From Amycolatopsis thailandensis (GTDB taxonomy: Bacteria; Actinomycetota; Actinomycetes; Mycobacteriales; Pseudonocardiaceae), in NCBI RefSeq assembly GCF_002234405.1, contig NZ_NMQT01000214.1, positions 1 to 32,432 of the forward strand: a DNA stretch of 32,432 nucleotides. The letters are read 5' to 3'. The position numbers and the translations under genes were made by a program. The notes beneath the pieces were generated by a model. That model did no database searches. It worked only from the letters and a program-made list of their open reading frames with translations, and was not told the origin of the DNA. Shown one piece after another: positions 14,670 to 23,743 of the stretch (positions are counted from its first letter, which is position 1; the number at the start of each line of letters is the position of its first letter).

Positions 14670-16169
14670 CTACTTGGTGGTGCGGGAAAGGCGTGATTGC
14701 AGGACGACGAGCGCCCCGAGGACGAACACACTCACGCCGATGACCCGCAAGGCCGTGCTCGTACTGGTGACGAACGCGGAAATCACTTCCGGCGCGCGGC
14801 CGGGTGCCGCGGTGAGGGCCTGCGCGACGGTGTGCGGATCGTGGGCCGCGCGGAGGTCGGGTGGCAGTGCCGCGACGAACCGTCCGGTGAGGACGGTGCC
14901 GATGACCGCGACGCCGAGCGCGCTGCCGAACTCGCGGGTGGTGGCCTGGAGACCCGCGCCGACTCCGGCCTGGGCGGGCGGCAGCGAACCGGAGATCGCG
15001 GCGGACAGTGTCGGAAGGGCCAGCGTGACACCGATGCCGGTCACCACGAGCCAGGCCGCGTAGACCGGATACGGCGTGGAGGCGTCGTTCGTGGACAGTC
15101 CGAGGAGACCGCTGCCGCAGAAGACGAAAGCGATGGCGACGGTGGCGTCGACGCCGACGCGCCGGATGAGTTTGCCCACGTGCCGCGCGCCGAGGATGAC
15201 CGGGACGGTCAGCGGGATGATTCCCAGCCCGGTCAGGAGCACATCGAATCCCTTGCCGTATTGCAGGAAGGACGCGTTGACGTAGAACAGCGCGAACATC
15301 CCGAAGAAGATCGCCGTCATGCCGAGACAGGCGCTGCGCAGCGCGGGCACCCGGAACAACCGAGGATCGAGCAGTGGATGTTCGGCCTTCAGTTCCACGA
15401 ACGTCCACACGGCGAAGAGCACGGCCGAGCCGGCGAACCCGATCAGGACGATCGGGCTGTCCCAACCCTTTTCGGGCCCTTCGACGATGCCGAGCAGCAA
15501 CGCGACCGACGCTCCGACGAGCAGGGTCGCCCCGATCGGGCTGAGCGGGCGGTCATGCCTTTCGGACACCGGCGCGATGCGGGCGACGAGAACGGCGAGT
15601 ACCAGGCAGAGCGGGACGGCGGCCGCGAAAAGCCAGCGCCACGACCCGCCGGACAGCACCGCGCCGCCGCCGACGTTCCCGACGACACCGCCGATCCCGG
15701 TCATCGACGCCCAGGTCGCGATCGTCACGCCCTTGCGTTCGGCGGGCACGGCGTGCAGCAGGACAGCGAGGGTGTTGGGCAGGACGGCGGCGGCCCCGAT
15801 CCCGGTGATCGCCCGGCCCGCCAGCAGGACGGGAACGTTCGGCGCGACCGTCGACAGCAGCGCGCCGACCGCGAACAGCGCCAGACCGGTGAGCAGGACG
15901 CCCTTGCGGCCGAAGCGATCGCCCGCGGCGCCACCGGGGATCACCAGACAGGCGAAGAAGACGACGTAGGTGTCGACGATCCAGATCAGCGCCGACGCGG
16001 ACGGGTGGAGGTCGCTCGCGGCCAGCATCGGGACGGCGAGGTTGATCGCGGCGACCATCCCGACCACGAGCACGACGCAGGCGCACATGGTGGCCAGCAA
16101 GCCTTTTCGCGAGACCGGGCGGCTTGCCGCGGCCGCGGGGTCGTCGCGGAGTTGAAGTCGGAGTGGCAT
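14670..16169 (-). CDS. MFS drug exporter, DHA2 (14-TM) type
   Basis: A 499-residue integral membrane protein with about 14 hydrophobic segments, the length and pattern of DHA2-family H+ antiporters (QacA/EmrB/LfrA). The loop 2-3 motif is 'GGAAGDRFGRKGVLL', motif B-like 'LLAGRAITGIGAAAVLPNTL' follows, and motif C-like 'TIATWASMTGIGGVVGNVGGG' is in segment 5. I place the start at ATG 16169; a GTG at 16175 is possible, and neither has a strong ribosome-binding site. First gene of the operon with the SDR and darcynin genes. The LysR gene at 16245 is divergent, with only 75 nt between them, so this regulator probably controls the exporter. Substrate unknown. Confidence 0.9.
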   Translation of the reverse strand: MPLRLQLRDDPAAAASRPVSRKGLLATMCACVVLVVGMVAAINLAVPMLAASDLHPSASALIWIVDTYVVFFACLVIPGGAAGDRFGRKGVLLTGLALFAVGALLSTVAPNVPVLLAGRAITGIGAAAVLPNTLAVLLHAVPAERKGVTIATWASMTGIGGVVGNVGGGAVLSGGSWRWLFAAAVPLCLVLAVLVARIAPVSERHDRPLSPIGATLLVGASVALLLGIVEGPEKGWDSPIVLIGFAGSAVLFAVWTFVELKAEHPLLDPRLFRVPALRSACLGMTAIFFGMFALFYVNASFLQYGKGFDVLLTGLGIIPLTVPVILGARHVGKLIRRVGVDATVAIAFVFCGSGLLGLSTNDASTPYPVYAAWLVVTGIGVTLALPTLSAAISGSLPPAQAGVGAGLQATTREFGSALGVAVIGTVLTGRFVAALPPDLRAAHDPHTVAQALTAAPGRAPEVISAFVTSTSTALRVIGVSVFVLGALVVLQSRLSRTTK

Positions 16170-16244
16170 GTCCACGAAGCTATTGACCAGCGATGTATTC
16201 GTGCCACGCAACTTTGACAATACAGACTTGCGTAGGATGCAACT
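16170..16244. promoter_or_regulatory. Divergent promoter/operator between the MFS operon and its LysR gene
   Basis: This 75-nt gap is clearly more AT-rich than the surrounding genes. It contains a perfect inverted repeat acgcaa (16206-16211) / ttgcgt (16228-16233) with a 16-nt centre, a size compatible with a LysR-type recognition site. A consensus -35 hexamer TTGACA lies inside it (16214-16219), but the best -10 (taggat, 16233-16238) is only 13 nt away, so the exact promoter is uncertain. Confidence 0.55.
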
Positions 16245-17150
16245 ATGGCCGATCAGCTGGACCTGAACCTTCTGCGGGTCTTCGACGCGTTGCTGCGCGA
16301 AGGCAGCGTGACGGCGGCCGCCGAGCGACTGCACCTGTCGATCCCGGCGGCGAGCCGAGCGCTGGGGCGCTTGAGGCGGGCGATGGGAGACCCGATCCTG
16401 GTGCGGGCCGGCCGGGGAATGGTGCCGACGCCGTTCGCGCTCCGGACCGCGCCACGTGTCCGGTCGCTGCTCGACGAGGCGTCCGCGCTGATCAGCGCCG
16501 ACCGCGAACTGGCGATCGGCGACCTCGAACGCACCTTCACCATCCGCATCAACGACGGCGTCGCCGCGACACTGACGACCGCGGCCGTCGAGGCGACCGC
16601 CGCCGTCGCGCCGGGTGTGGTCCTGCGCTTCGTGGCCGAAGGCAGCGAGAGCACCGAAGCGTTGCGGGACGGCTCAGTGGATCTGGACATCGGTGCCGGT
16701 GACGTCACGGCACCCGACATCCGGTCGATGCCGCTGTACCGCGAACGAGTGGTCGGGATCGTCAGGGCGGACGGCCCGCTCGGCGGCAAGCGGCATCCGA
16801 CGCTGGCTCAGCTCTGCCGCTATCCCCACGTTTCCGCTTCCCGGCGGGGCAGAGGCAGGGGACCGCTCGACGACGTGCTCGAAGCGGCCGGTCTCCAGCG
16901 CCGGGTCGCGGCGGTCGTCCCTACGTCCGCCGTCGCCGCTTTCCTGGTCTCGTCGAGCGACTACGTCGGACTCGTACCCTCCCGGCTCGCCGAGCAGTAC
17001 GGCCGGTCACTCGGCCTCCGCTGGTTCCCGATCCCCGCGGATCTCCCGGAGATCGAGGTCTGTCTGCTCTGGCACGCGCGATTCGACGCCGATCCGGCCC
17101 AGCGCTGGCTGCGCGAGACGATCCGAGACGCGTTCGAGGCGTCGCGGTAG
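16245..17150 (+). CDS. LysR-family regulator (NodD-like), divergent from the MFS operon
   Basis: A 301-residue LysR-type regulator. The N-terminal helix-turn-helix (about residues 6-65) begins 'LDLNLLRVFDALLREGSVTA', the pattern of the NodD/NahR-like branch, followed by 'LSIPAASRALGRLRRAMGDP'. The effector domain starts near residue 90 ('ERTFTIRINDGVAATL') and contains 'DGSVDLDIGAG' and 'LYRERVVGIVRADGPL'. Members of this branch often answer to aromatic compounds, which is family knowledge and not shown here. Its position 75 nt from the MFS-SDR-darcynin operon, in opposite orientation, makes it the likely regulator of that operon. Confidence 0.92.
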   Translation: MADQLDLNLLRVFDALLREGSVTAAAERLHLSIPAASRALGRLRRAMGDPILVRAGRGMVPTPFALRTAPRVRSLLDEASALISADRELAIGDLERTFTIRINDGVAATLTTAAVEATAAVAPGVVLRFVAEGSESTEALRDGSVDLDIGAGDVTAPDIRSMPLYRERVVGIVRADGPLGGKRHPTLAQLCRYPHVSASRRGRGRGPLDDVLEAAGLQRRVAAVVPTSAVAAFLVSSSDYVGLVPSRLAEQYGRSLGLRWFPIPADLPEIEVCLLWHARFDADPAQRWLRETIRDAFEASR

Positions 17151-17250
17151 CGGAGTTGCTCGTGAGGGGTATTTGCGCCGAAAGGCAAAGGTGTCAGGTC
17201 GGACTGGTGCAGGTCATCGCCTTCCGCCGGGTGTGATCCGGCGGGAGGGC

Positions 17251-17303
17251 GTTGCGAAAGCCACTTTCGCAACCTTCAACGTTGCGAAAGTGGCTTTCGC
17301 AAC
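17251..17303. repeat. 53-nt structured element 3, perfect 23-bp arms
   Basis: It reads gttgcgaaag-cca-ctttcgcaac, spacer cttcaac, then gttgcgaaag-tgg-ctttcgcaac. The two 23-nt arms are exact reverse complements. Each arm is also a perfect 10-bp inverted repeat around CCA or TGG, so the DNA or RNA can fold as one 23-bp hairpin or as two 10-bp hairpins. Confidence 0.9.
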
Positions 17304-17342
17304 ACTGGGCGCCAGACAGCACGGGGTCGTGAGCGGGTTCCT

Positions 17343-17395
17343 GTTCCCAATGTCGCATTCGTGTCGCTGAGCGTCTCGAATGCGACATTGGGAAC
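17343..17395. repeat. 53-nt structured element 4 (cccaatg type)
   Basis: It reads gttcccaatg-tcg-cattcgtgtc, spacer gctgagc, then gtctcgaatg-cga-cattgggaac. The perfect pairing is 20 bp (17342-17361 with 17377-17396). The spacing is the same as in the other three elements, and the spacer gctgagc is close to the ggtgagc of the element at 3335. Confidence 0.82.
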
Positions 17396-17523
17396 ATCGC
17401 CGTCGAGCCCACGCCACCAGTGCGCGCCGGCAGGGTCCGATGCCGCAGAAGCCGGTAGAAGCGCGAGAGGTCGAGTACTGACGCCGTCACGAGTCTCTGT
17501 GAGCCCGTCCACGAGAGGGGTGG

Positions 17524-17539
17524 CCGGACGGCCGTCCGG
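17524..17539. promoter_or_regulatory. Perfect 16-nt palindrome (possible operator) upstream of mgtC
   Basis: ccggacggccgtccgg is its own reverse complement and sits just before a tacagt -10-like hexamer at 17543-17548. A dimeric repressor site overlapping a promoter is one reading; a chance GC-rich palindrome is the alternative. Confidence 0.4.
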
Positions 17540-17598
17540 TGGTACAGTCCCGAAGGTTGATCAACATCGATCGAGTACGAAAGCGAGGTGAGCGGCAC

Positions 17599-17664
17599 AT
17601 GCCGGAAGACAGTTCTGGATCGACCGGACGCGGTCGCCGTTCACCCGTGTGCGCGGTGCGCTGA
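17599..17664 (+). CDS. Possible 21-residue upstream ORF (leader peptide) of mgtC
   Basis: An ATG at 17599 with GAGGTGA seven nt upstream opens a 21-codon frame ending in TGA at 17662-17664, 62 nt before the mgtC start. The peptide begins MPEDSSGSTG and ends in an Arg-rich part with one Cys (GRGRRSPVCAVR). The reading frame is internal to the long-range stem 17587-17596 / 17636-17645, so ribosome movement would open it. In Salmonella, short ORFs in the mgtC leader control mgtC expression; the analogy is inference. Short frames with a passable ribosome-binding site occur by chance in GC-rich DNA. Confidence 0.35.
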   Translation: MPEDSSGSTGRGRRSPVCAVR

Positions 17665-17726
17665 CCTTTTCCGGTCTCCTTTCCCTGTCTGGCCTTGTGT
17701 ACGCACGCCAGAAAAGAGCCGGAATC

Positions 17727-18203
17727 ATGAACACCTTCGAAATGCTGCTCAGGGTCGGCACCGGCGTCGGCCTGGGCGCCGTCATCGGCATCGAGCGCCA
17801 GTACCGCGCCCGGATGGCCGGACTCCGCACCAACGCCCTCGTCGCCGTCGGCGCCACCCTCTTCGTCCTGTTGTCCGCCCACGGTTTCGGCGGGCTGAAC
17901 ACCAGCGGTGACGCGGATCCGACGCGGGTCGCCGCGCAGATCGTCTCCGGGATCGGCTTCCTCGGTGCCGGGGTGATCCTGCGGGACGGGCTGAACGTGC
18001 GCGGGCTCAACACCGCCGCCACGCTGTGGTGCTCGGCGGCCGTCGGATCCCTTGCGGGAGCAGGACTTTACGTCGTCGCGCTCGCCGGGACCGGGGTGAT
18101 CGTCGGGGTCAACGTGCTGCTGCGCCCGCTCGGCCGCGTCGTCGACCGGCGCCCGGAGAACCGGGACGAGTGCTCGGAGCAGGAAGAGCCCGAAAGGGCT
18201 TAG
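17727..18203 (+). CDS. MgtC/SapB-family membrane protein
   Basis: A 158-residue membrane protein with four or five hydrophobic segments. The family core is present: 'GLGAVIGIERQYRARMAGLRTN' followed by 'ALVAVGATLFVLLS', then 'RVAAQIVSGIGFLGAGVILR' and 'VRGLNTAATLWCSAAVGSLA'. The C-terminal cytoplasmic domain of full MgtC (about 230 residues) is missing, as in many short SapB-type members, and a charged tail of about 20 residues ends it. In pathogens MgtC helps growth at low Mg2+ and inhibits F1Fo ATPase; the role here is unknown. The ATG at 17727 has only a weak site; an in-frame GTG at 17649 would add 26 residues. The gene end contains a small agccc-gaaa-gggct hairpin (18187-18200). Confidence 0.88.
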   Translation: MNTFEMLLRVGTGVGLGAVIGIERQYRARMAGLRTNALVAVGATLFVLLSAHGFGGLNTSGDADPTRVAAQIVSGIGFLGAGVILRDGLNVRGLNTAATLWCSAAVGSLAGAGLYVVALAGTGVIVGVNVLLRPLGRVVDRRPENRDECSEQEEPERA

Positions 18204-18204
18204 C

Positions 18205-18351
18205 CTTCGGCGTGCACGGACACGTAACTCGCGTGCTTGGGGACGTAACTCGCGTGCTTGGAGGCGGAACTCACGAGATCCGGCTTCAAGCACGCGAGAT
18301 CCGCCGTTGATCACGCGAGATCCGTGTTCGAGCACGCGAGTTCGGTGCCGC
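18205..18351. repeat. Array of 21-nt phased repeats with orientation switch
   Basis: Seven consecutive 21-nt units start at 18205, 18226, 18247, 18268, 18289, 18310 and 18331. The second and third share a 19-nt exact match (acgtaactcgcgtgcttgg at 18222-18240 and 18243-18261). The fourth opens aactcacgagatccgg. Units five to seven carry the inverted core cacgcgag(a/t)tc at 18291, 18312 and 18333. The first unit is degenerate (13 of 21 positions match the second). The array fills the gap between the stop codons of two convergent genes. The core ctcgcg/cgcgag lets left units pair with right ones, for example 12 bp between 18249-18260 and 18287-18298. Confidence 0.85.
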
Positions 18352-18359
18352 GAAAGGGC

Positions 18360-19160
18360 CTAACAGTCCAGGAAGTCCAGCAATATCCGCGAAAACTTGC
18401 GGGGCTTCTCCAGATTGATCATGTGCGCGACTCCGGGGACGACGAGTTTCCGGGCGTCGTGTGCCTCGGTTCCGATCCGGTCGGCGATGGCGAGGATGTC
18501 CGAGGAATCCAGATCACCCACCAAGGTCAACGTGCGCGGTGCCAGCTCTCCGATCCGTTCGATGGCCCGCAGCTCGTCCATCAGCATGAAGCCGCTGCCG
18601 CGGTGCCGGGTGATCGTGTGCGCGTACATCTCCTGGCACCGCCGCCGGACGTCCTGGTCGACGGCTTCCGGGGCACGGTGCGGGCCGTCCACCCACATCC
18701 GCAGGAGGCATTCGATGGCGGCGGGGACATCACCTCTGGCGCTCGCTTCTTCGAGTTTTTTGTTCTGCTCAAGGACAAAGGGATCCTTCGCCACCATCGC
18801 GCTGAGACCGGTGGCCGCGAGGACGAGGTTCTCGACCAGATCCGGATAGGTCAGCGCGAAGTCGACCGCGATCCGGCCGCCGCCCGACAGCCCGACCAGT
18901 GAGGCACAGGGGAAGTCCAGCGCGGTCAGCAGCTCGCGGAGGTCCTCGTAATGCTTGAAGCGCCGAGTCGGCGTGGAGGACTCGCCGTGCCCGCGCGCGT
19001 CGTATCGGACGACGGTGTGATGGCGTTCGAGCGCCGTCATCTCGGCGTCCCACATCCGGGAGTCGAGCATGCCGCCGTGCAGCAGGACGACGGGATCGCC
19101 CGCGCCCCGGATCTCGTAGGCCAGTTCGCCGTTCTCGACCTGAATCCGCCCGCGGGTCAT
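18360..19160 (-). CDS. Alpha/beta-fold hydrolase
   Basis: A 266-residue cytosolic hydrolase. The oxyanion motif is 'VVLLHGGMLDSRMW' (about residues 24-37), 'VRYDARGHGESS' follows, and the nucleophile elbow GLSGGG places Ser92. His246 in 'GVAHMINLEKP' completes the triad, with the acid in 'LVGDLDSSD'. This is the layout of 3-oxoadipate enol-lactonase-like and related esterases. Substrate cannot be assigned. The ATG at 19160 has no strong ribosome-binding site. It reads on the same strand as aconitase and follows it after a terminator, so it is probably a separate unit. Its 3' end faces the 21-nt repeat array. Confidence 0.88.
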   Translation of the reverse strand: MTRGRIQVENGELAYEIRGAGDPVVLLHGGMLDSRMWDAEMTALERHHTVVRYDARGHGESSTPTRRFKHYEDLRELLTALDFPCASLVGLSGGGRIAVDFALTYPDLVENLVLAATGLSAMVAKDPFVLEQNKKLEEASARGDVPAAIECLLRMWVDGPHRAPEAVDQDVRRRCQEMYAHTITRHRGSGFMLMDELRAIERIGELAPRTLTLVGDLDSSDILAIADRIGTEAHDARKLVVPGVAHMINLEKPRKFSRILLDFLDC

Positions 19161-19184
19161 GAATCCACGCTAGCGAAAAACGAC

Positions 19185-19223
19185 GTCGGCCCCTTTCCCC
19201 AAAGTGCGGGAAAAGGGGCCGAC
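19185..19223 (-). terminator. Terminator hairpin of the aconitase gene
   Basis: The arms gtcggcccctttccc and gggaaaaggggccgac pair with a single bulged base and a short loop. It lies 11 nt beyond the acnA stop on the minus strand and before the alpha/beta hydrolase gene, so it separates the two. Confidence 0.88.
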
Positions 19224-19234
19224 GCGGGAGGTGC

Positions 19235-22042
<2,808 letters not shown>

Positions 22043-22385
22043 TTCTTACTCCAGTGGCGGGTCAGTTCGGTGTGGTTCTCCGGGCCGTTCGGGCAGGCCC
22101 GGAGCGAGTGTTGCGCACCCCCACCGTAAGTCCGGACCCGGGATGGCACACCTCGTTCGTCCCCTCAAACAGTACGCCTGTACTTTTTGGCTGGCAACCC
22201 GACACGCGGGTAGGGAAGGTCTCATCGACCTGCGTCCGTTCGAGTGACGAAACGTTCGTCTGTTCGTCCCCCGTTGAGGGGAAATGGTGCCTACGGTGTG
22301 TAAGTTCCTGGTGGTGCTTCTGGTAATGCTGTGACAGCAGTGGCACAGTGAGCTCGTTGTTTCAAGATCAGGAGGTGGGTGGATC
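22043..22385. other. 343-nt divergent intergenic region, acnA / NlpC-P60 gene
   Basis: No gene is seen. The acnA side holds the promoter and AcnR-like palindrome. The central part has a small acccg/cgggt hairpin and acgaa-acg-ttcgt (about 22197-22257). The side toward the endopeptidase gene has ggaaat followed after 18 nt by gtt (22280-22306), a weak resemblance to a SigH/SigR-type stress promoter, and a strong AGGAGGTG ribosome-binding site near 22370. Confidence 0.5.
22169..22197 (-). promoter_or_regulatory. acnA promoter with AcnR-like operator
   Basis: On the minus strand TTGCCA (22197-22192) and TACTGT (22174-22169) are separated by exactly 17 nt and point toward acnA, whose start lies about 127 nt downstream. 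The palindrome AAGTACaggcGTACTG (22185-22170) covers the -10 and the spacer. It agrees with the AcnR motif I recall from Corynebacterium (CAGNACnnncGTACTG) at every defined position except the first base. A repressor bound here would block RNA polymerase directly. Confidence 0.65.
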
Positions 22386-23741
22386 GTGCGTGGTGAAACC
22401 GGGTCTGGAGCCGGTGCCCGCCGTGGCACGACCATCGGCGCCCTGGGGATCGCCCTGTTGCTCGGGGTGACCGGTACCGCCATCGCGGTACCGCCGCCCC
22501 CGCCGAACCCCAGCGACTCCGAGATCAACTCCAGCAAGGCCGACGCCAACGCCAAGGCGGGCGACGTCGGCAGGCTCACGAATCAACTGGCCCAGGCCGA
22601 ATCGAAGCTCGCTCAGCTCAACGACGACGTCGAGCTGAAGATGGAAGAGGCCAACAAGGCCAGGGTCGACGCGGAGACCGCGCAGGACGAAGCCGCCCAG
22701 GCCGACCGCGAGGCGCAGTCCGCGCGCACCGAATCCGACGCCGCGCAGGCGACCATCGACAAGGCCCGCGCCGATCTGGACAAGTTCGCCGCCGCCAGCT
22801 TCCAGCAGGGCAGCACCATCGGCTCCGTGTCGGCGTATCTCACCGCCAACAGCCCCAAAGAGCTTCTCGGCCGCGCCCAGATGCTCGACGCGGTCGGCGG
22901 CAGCAGGCTCAACGCGCTCGACACGATGAAGCGCGCGCAGACCGAGAAGTCCAACAAGGACGCGACGGCGCGCAAGAAGCAGGAGATCGCACAGGAGCGC
23001 AAGCGCGCGGCCGAGGCGGCCAAGCACGAGGCCGACAACGCGCAGAGCGCCGCGCAGCACGCGCAGGACACCCAGGCCGCGCAGAACGACAAGCTCGAAG
23101 CCGACAAGACGAACGTCGAGAAGCAGCTCTTCGAAGCGCAGCAGAAGGTCAGCGGCCTGCAAGGGCAGCGGCAGCGCTACGAGGACTGGAAGGCGCAGAA
23201 GGCCCGCGAGGACGAGGAACGCGCCCGTCAGGCCGCGCTCGCCGCGTCGAGGCCCAGCCCCAGTCAGGGGGGCGGTGGCCGTCCGTCGAGCAGGCCCGTC
23301 CAGTCGGCGCCCGCCGGGGCGAGTGTCGAGGCCGCGGTCCAGCGGGCGTTGTCGCAGTTGGGTCTTCCGTATGCCTGGGGTGGTGGCAACACCTCCGGTC
23401 CGACGCGCGGTATCCGCGACGGCGGAGTCGCGGACCGCTACGGCGACTACAACAAGATCGGTTTCGACTGCTCGGGCCTGATGATCTACGCGTTCGCCGG
23501 GGTGCGGGCGCTCCCGCACTACAGCGGCTACCAGTACAACGCCGGCCGGAAGGTGCCGCTCTCCCAGATGCGCCGCGGCGACATGCTCTTCTGGGGCGGC
23601 AGCGCGCGGGGCATCCACCACGTCGCGATGTACCTCGGGAACGGGCAGATGGTCGAGGCGCCGCAGTCGGGCTTGCGGGTCCGGGTCGCGCCGGTGCGCT
23701 ACGGCGGCATCATGCCGTACGCTGCCCGCATGATCGGCTAG
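22386..23741 (+). CDS. Secreted NlpC/P60 peptidoglycan endopeptidase (RipA-like)
   Basis: A 451-residue cell-wall hydrolase. The signal peptide covers about residues 1-34 (ARRGTTIGALGIALLLGVTG, cleavage near TAIA), and a proline run follows. Residues 50-290 are a long Ala/Glu/Lys/Gln-rich coiled coil, of the kind that gates RipA-type endopeptidases and interacts with partners such as FtsEX or Rpf in relatives. A flexible Ser/Pro/Gly linker precedes the NlpC/P60 domain (about 318-451), with Cys362 in 'FDCSGLM' and His412 in 'IHHVAMYLGNG'. The GTG at 22386 has an AGGAGGTG site. The neighbourhood (acn opposite, moxR/DUF58/VWA downstream) matches the ripA locus of mycobacteria. It probably cleaves the D-iGlu-mDAP bond of the stem peptide (family knowledge). 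Confidence 0.93.
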   Translation: MRGETGSGAGARRGTTIGALGIALLLGVTGTAIAVPPPPPNPSDSEINSSKADANAKAGDVGRLTNQLAQAESKLAQLNDDVELKMEEANKARVDAETAQDEAAQADREAQSARTESDAAQATIDKARADLDKFAAASFQQGSTIGSVSAYLTANSPKELLGRAQMLDAVGGSRLNALDTMKRAQTEKSNKDATARKKQEIAQERKRAAEAAKHEADNAQSAAQHAQDTQAAQNDKLEADKTNVEKQLFEAQQKVSGLQGQRQRYEDWKAQKAREDEERARQAALAASRPSPSQGGGGRPSSRPVQSAPAGASVEAAVQRALSQLGLPYAWGGGNTSGPTRGIRDGGVADRYGDYNKIGFDCSGLMIYAFAGVRALPHYSGYQYNAGRKVPLSQMRRGDMLFWGGSARGIHHVAMYLGNGQMVEAPQSGLRVRVAPVRYGGIMPYAARMIG

Positions 23742-23743
23742 GC

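Larger units (their letters stand above)
17151..17726. other. 576-nt intergenic region with paired repeats and a structured leader
   Basis: No long gene is credible here. In order it holds two 53-nt structured elements (17251-17303, 17343-17395), a perfect 16-nt palindrome (17524-17539), a possible -10 box tacagt (17543-17548), and a short ORF (17599-17664) within a leader that can form a 10-bp long-range stem: ggtgagcggc (17587-17596) with gccgttcacc (17636-17645), one G-T wobble. mgtC follows. Confidence 0.7.

Noticed and set aside
17550..17726. M-box (Mg2+) riboswitch before mgtC
   Set aside because: The aggtgag start is suggestive, but the conserved ggctcct and the later gacgccaatggg segments of the M-box are missing; only a generic structured leader can be supported.
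18205..18351. CRISPR array
   Set aside because: The 21-nt period leaves no unique spacers, the units change orientation midway, and there are no cas genes.
22190..22385. c-di-AMP (ydaO-type) riboswitch before the NlpC/P60 gene
   Set aside because: Such riboswitches precede cell-wall hydrolases in actinobacteria, but the conserved junction sequences cannot be found; only small unrelated hairpins are visible.
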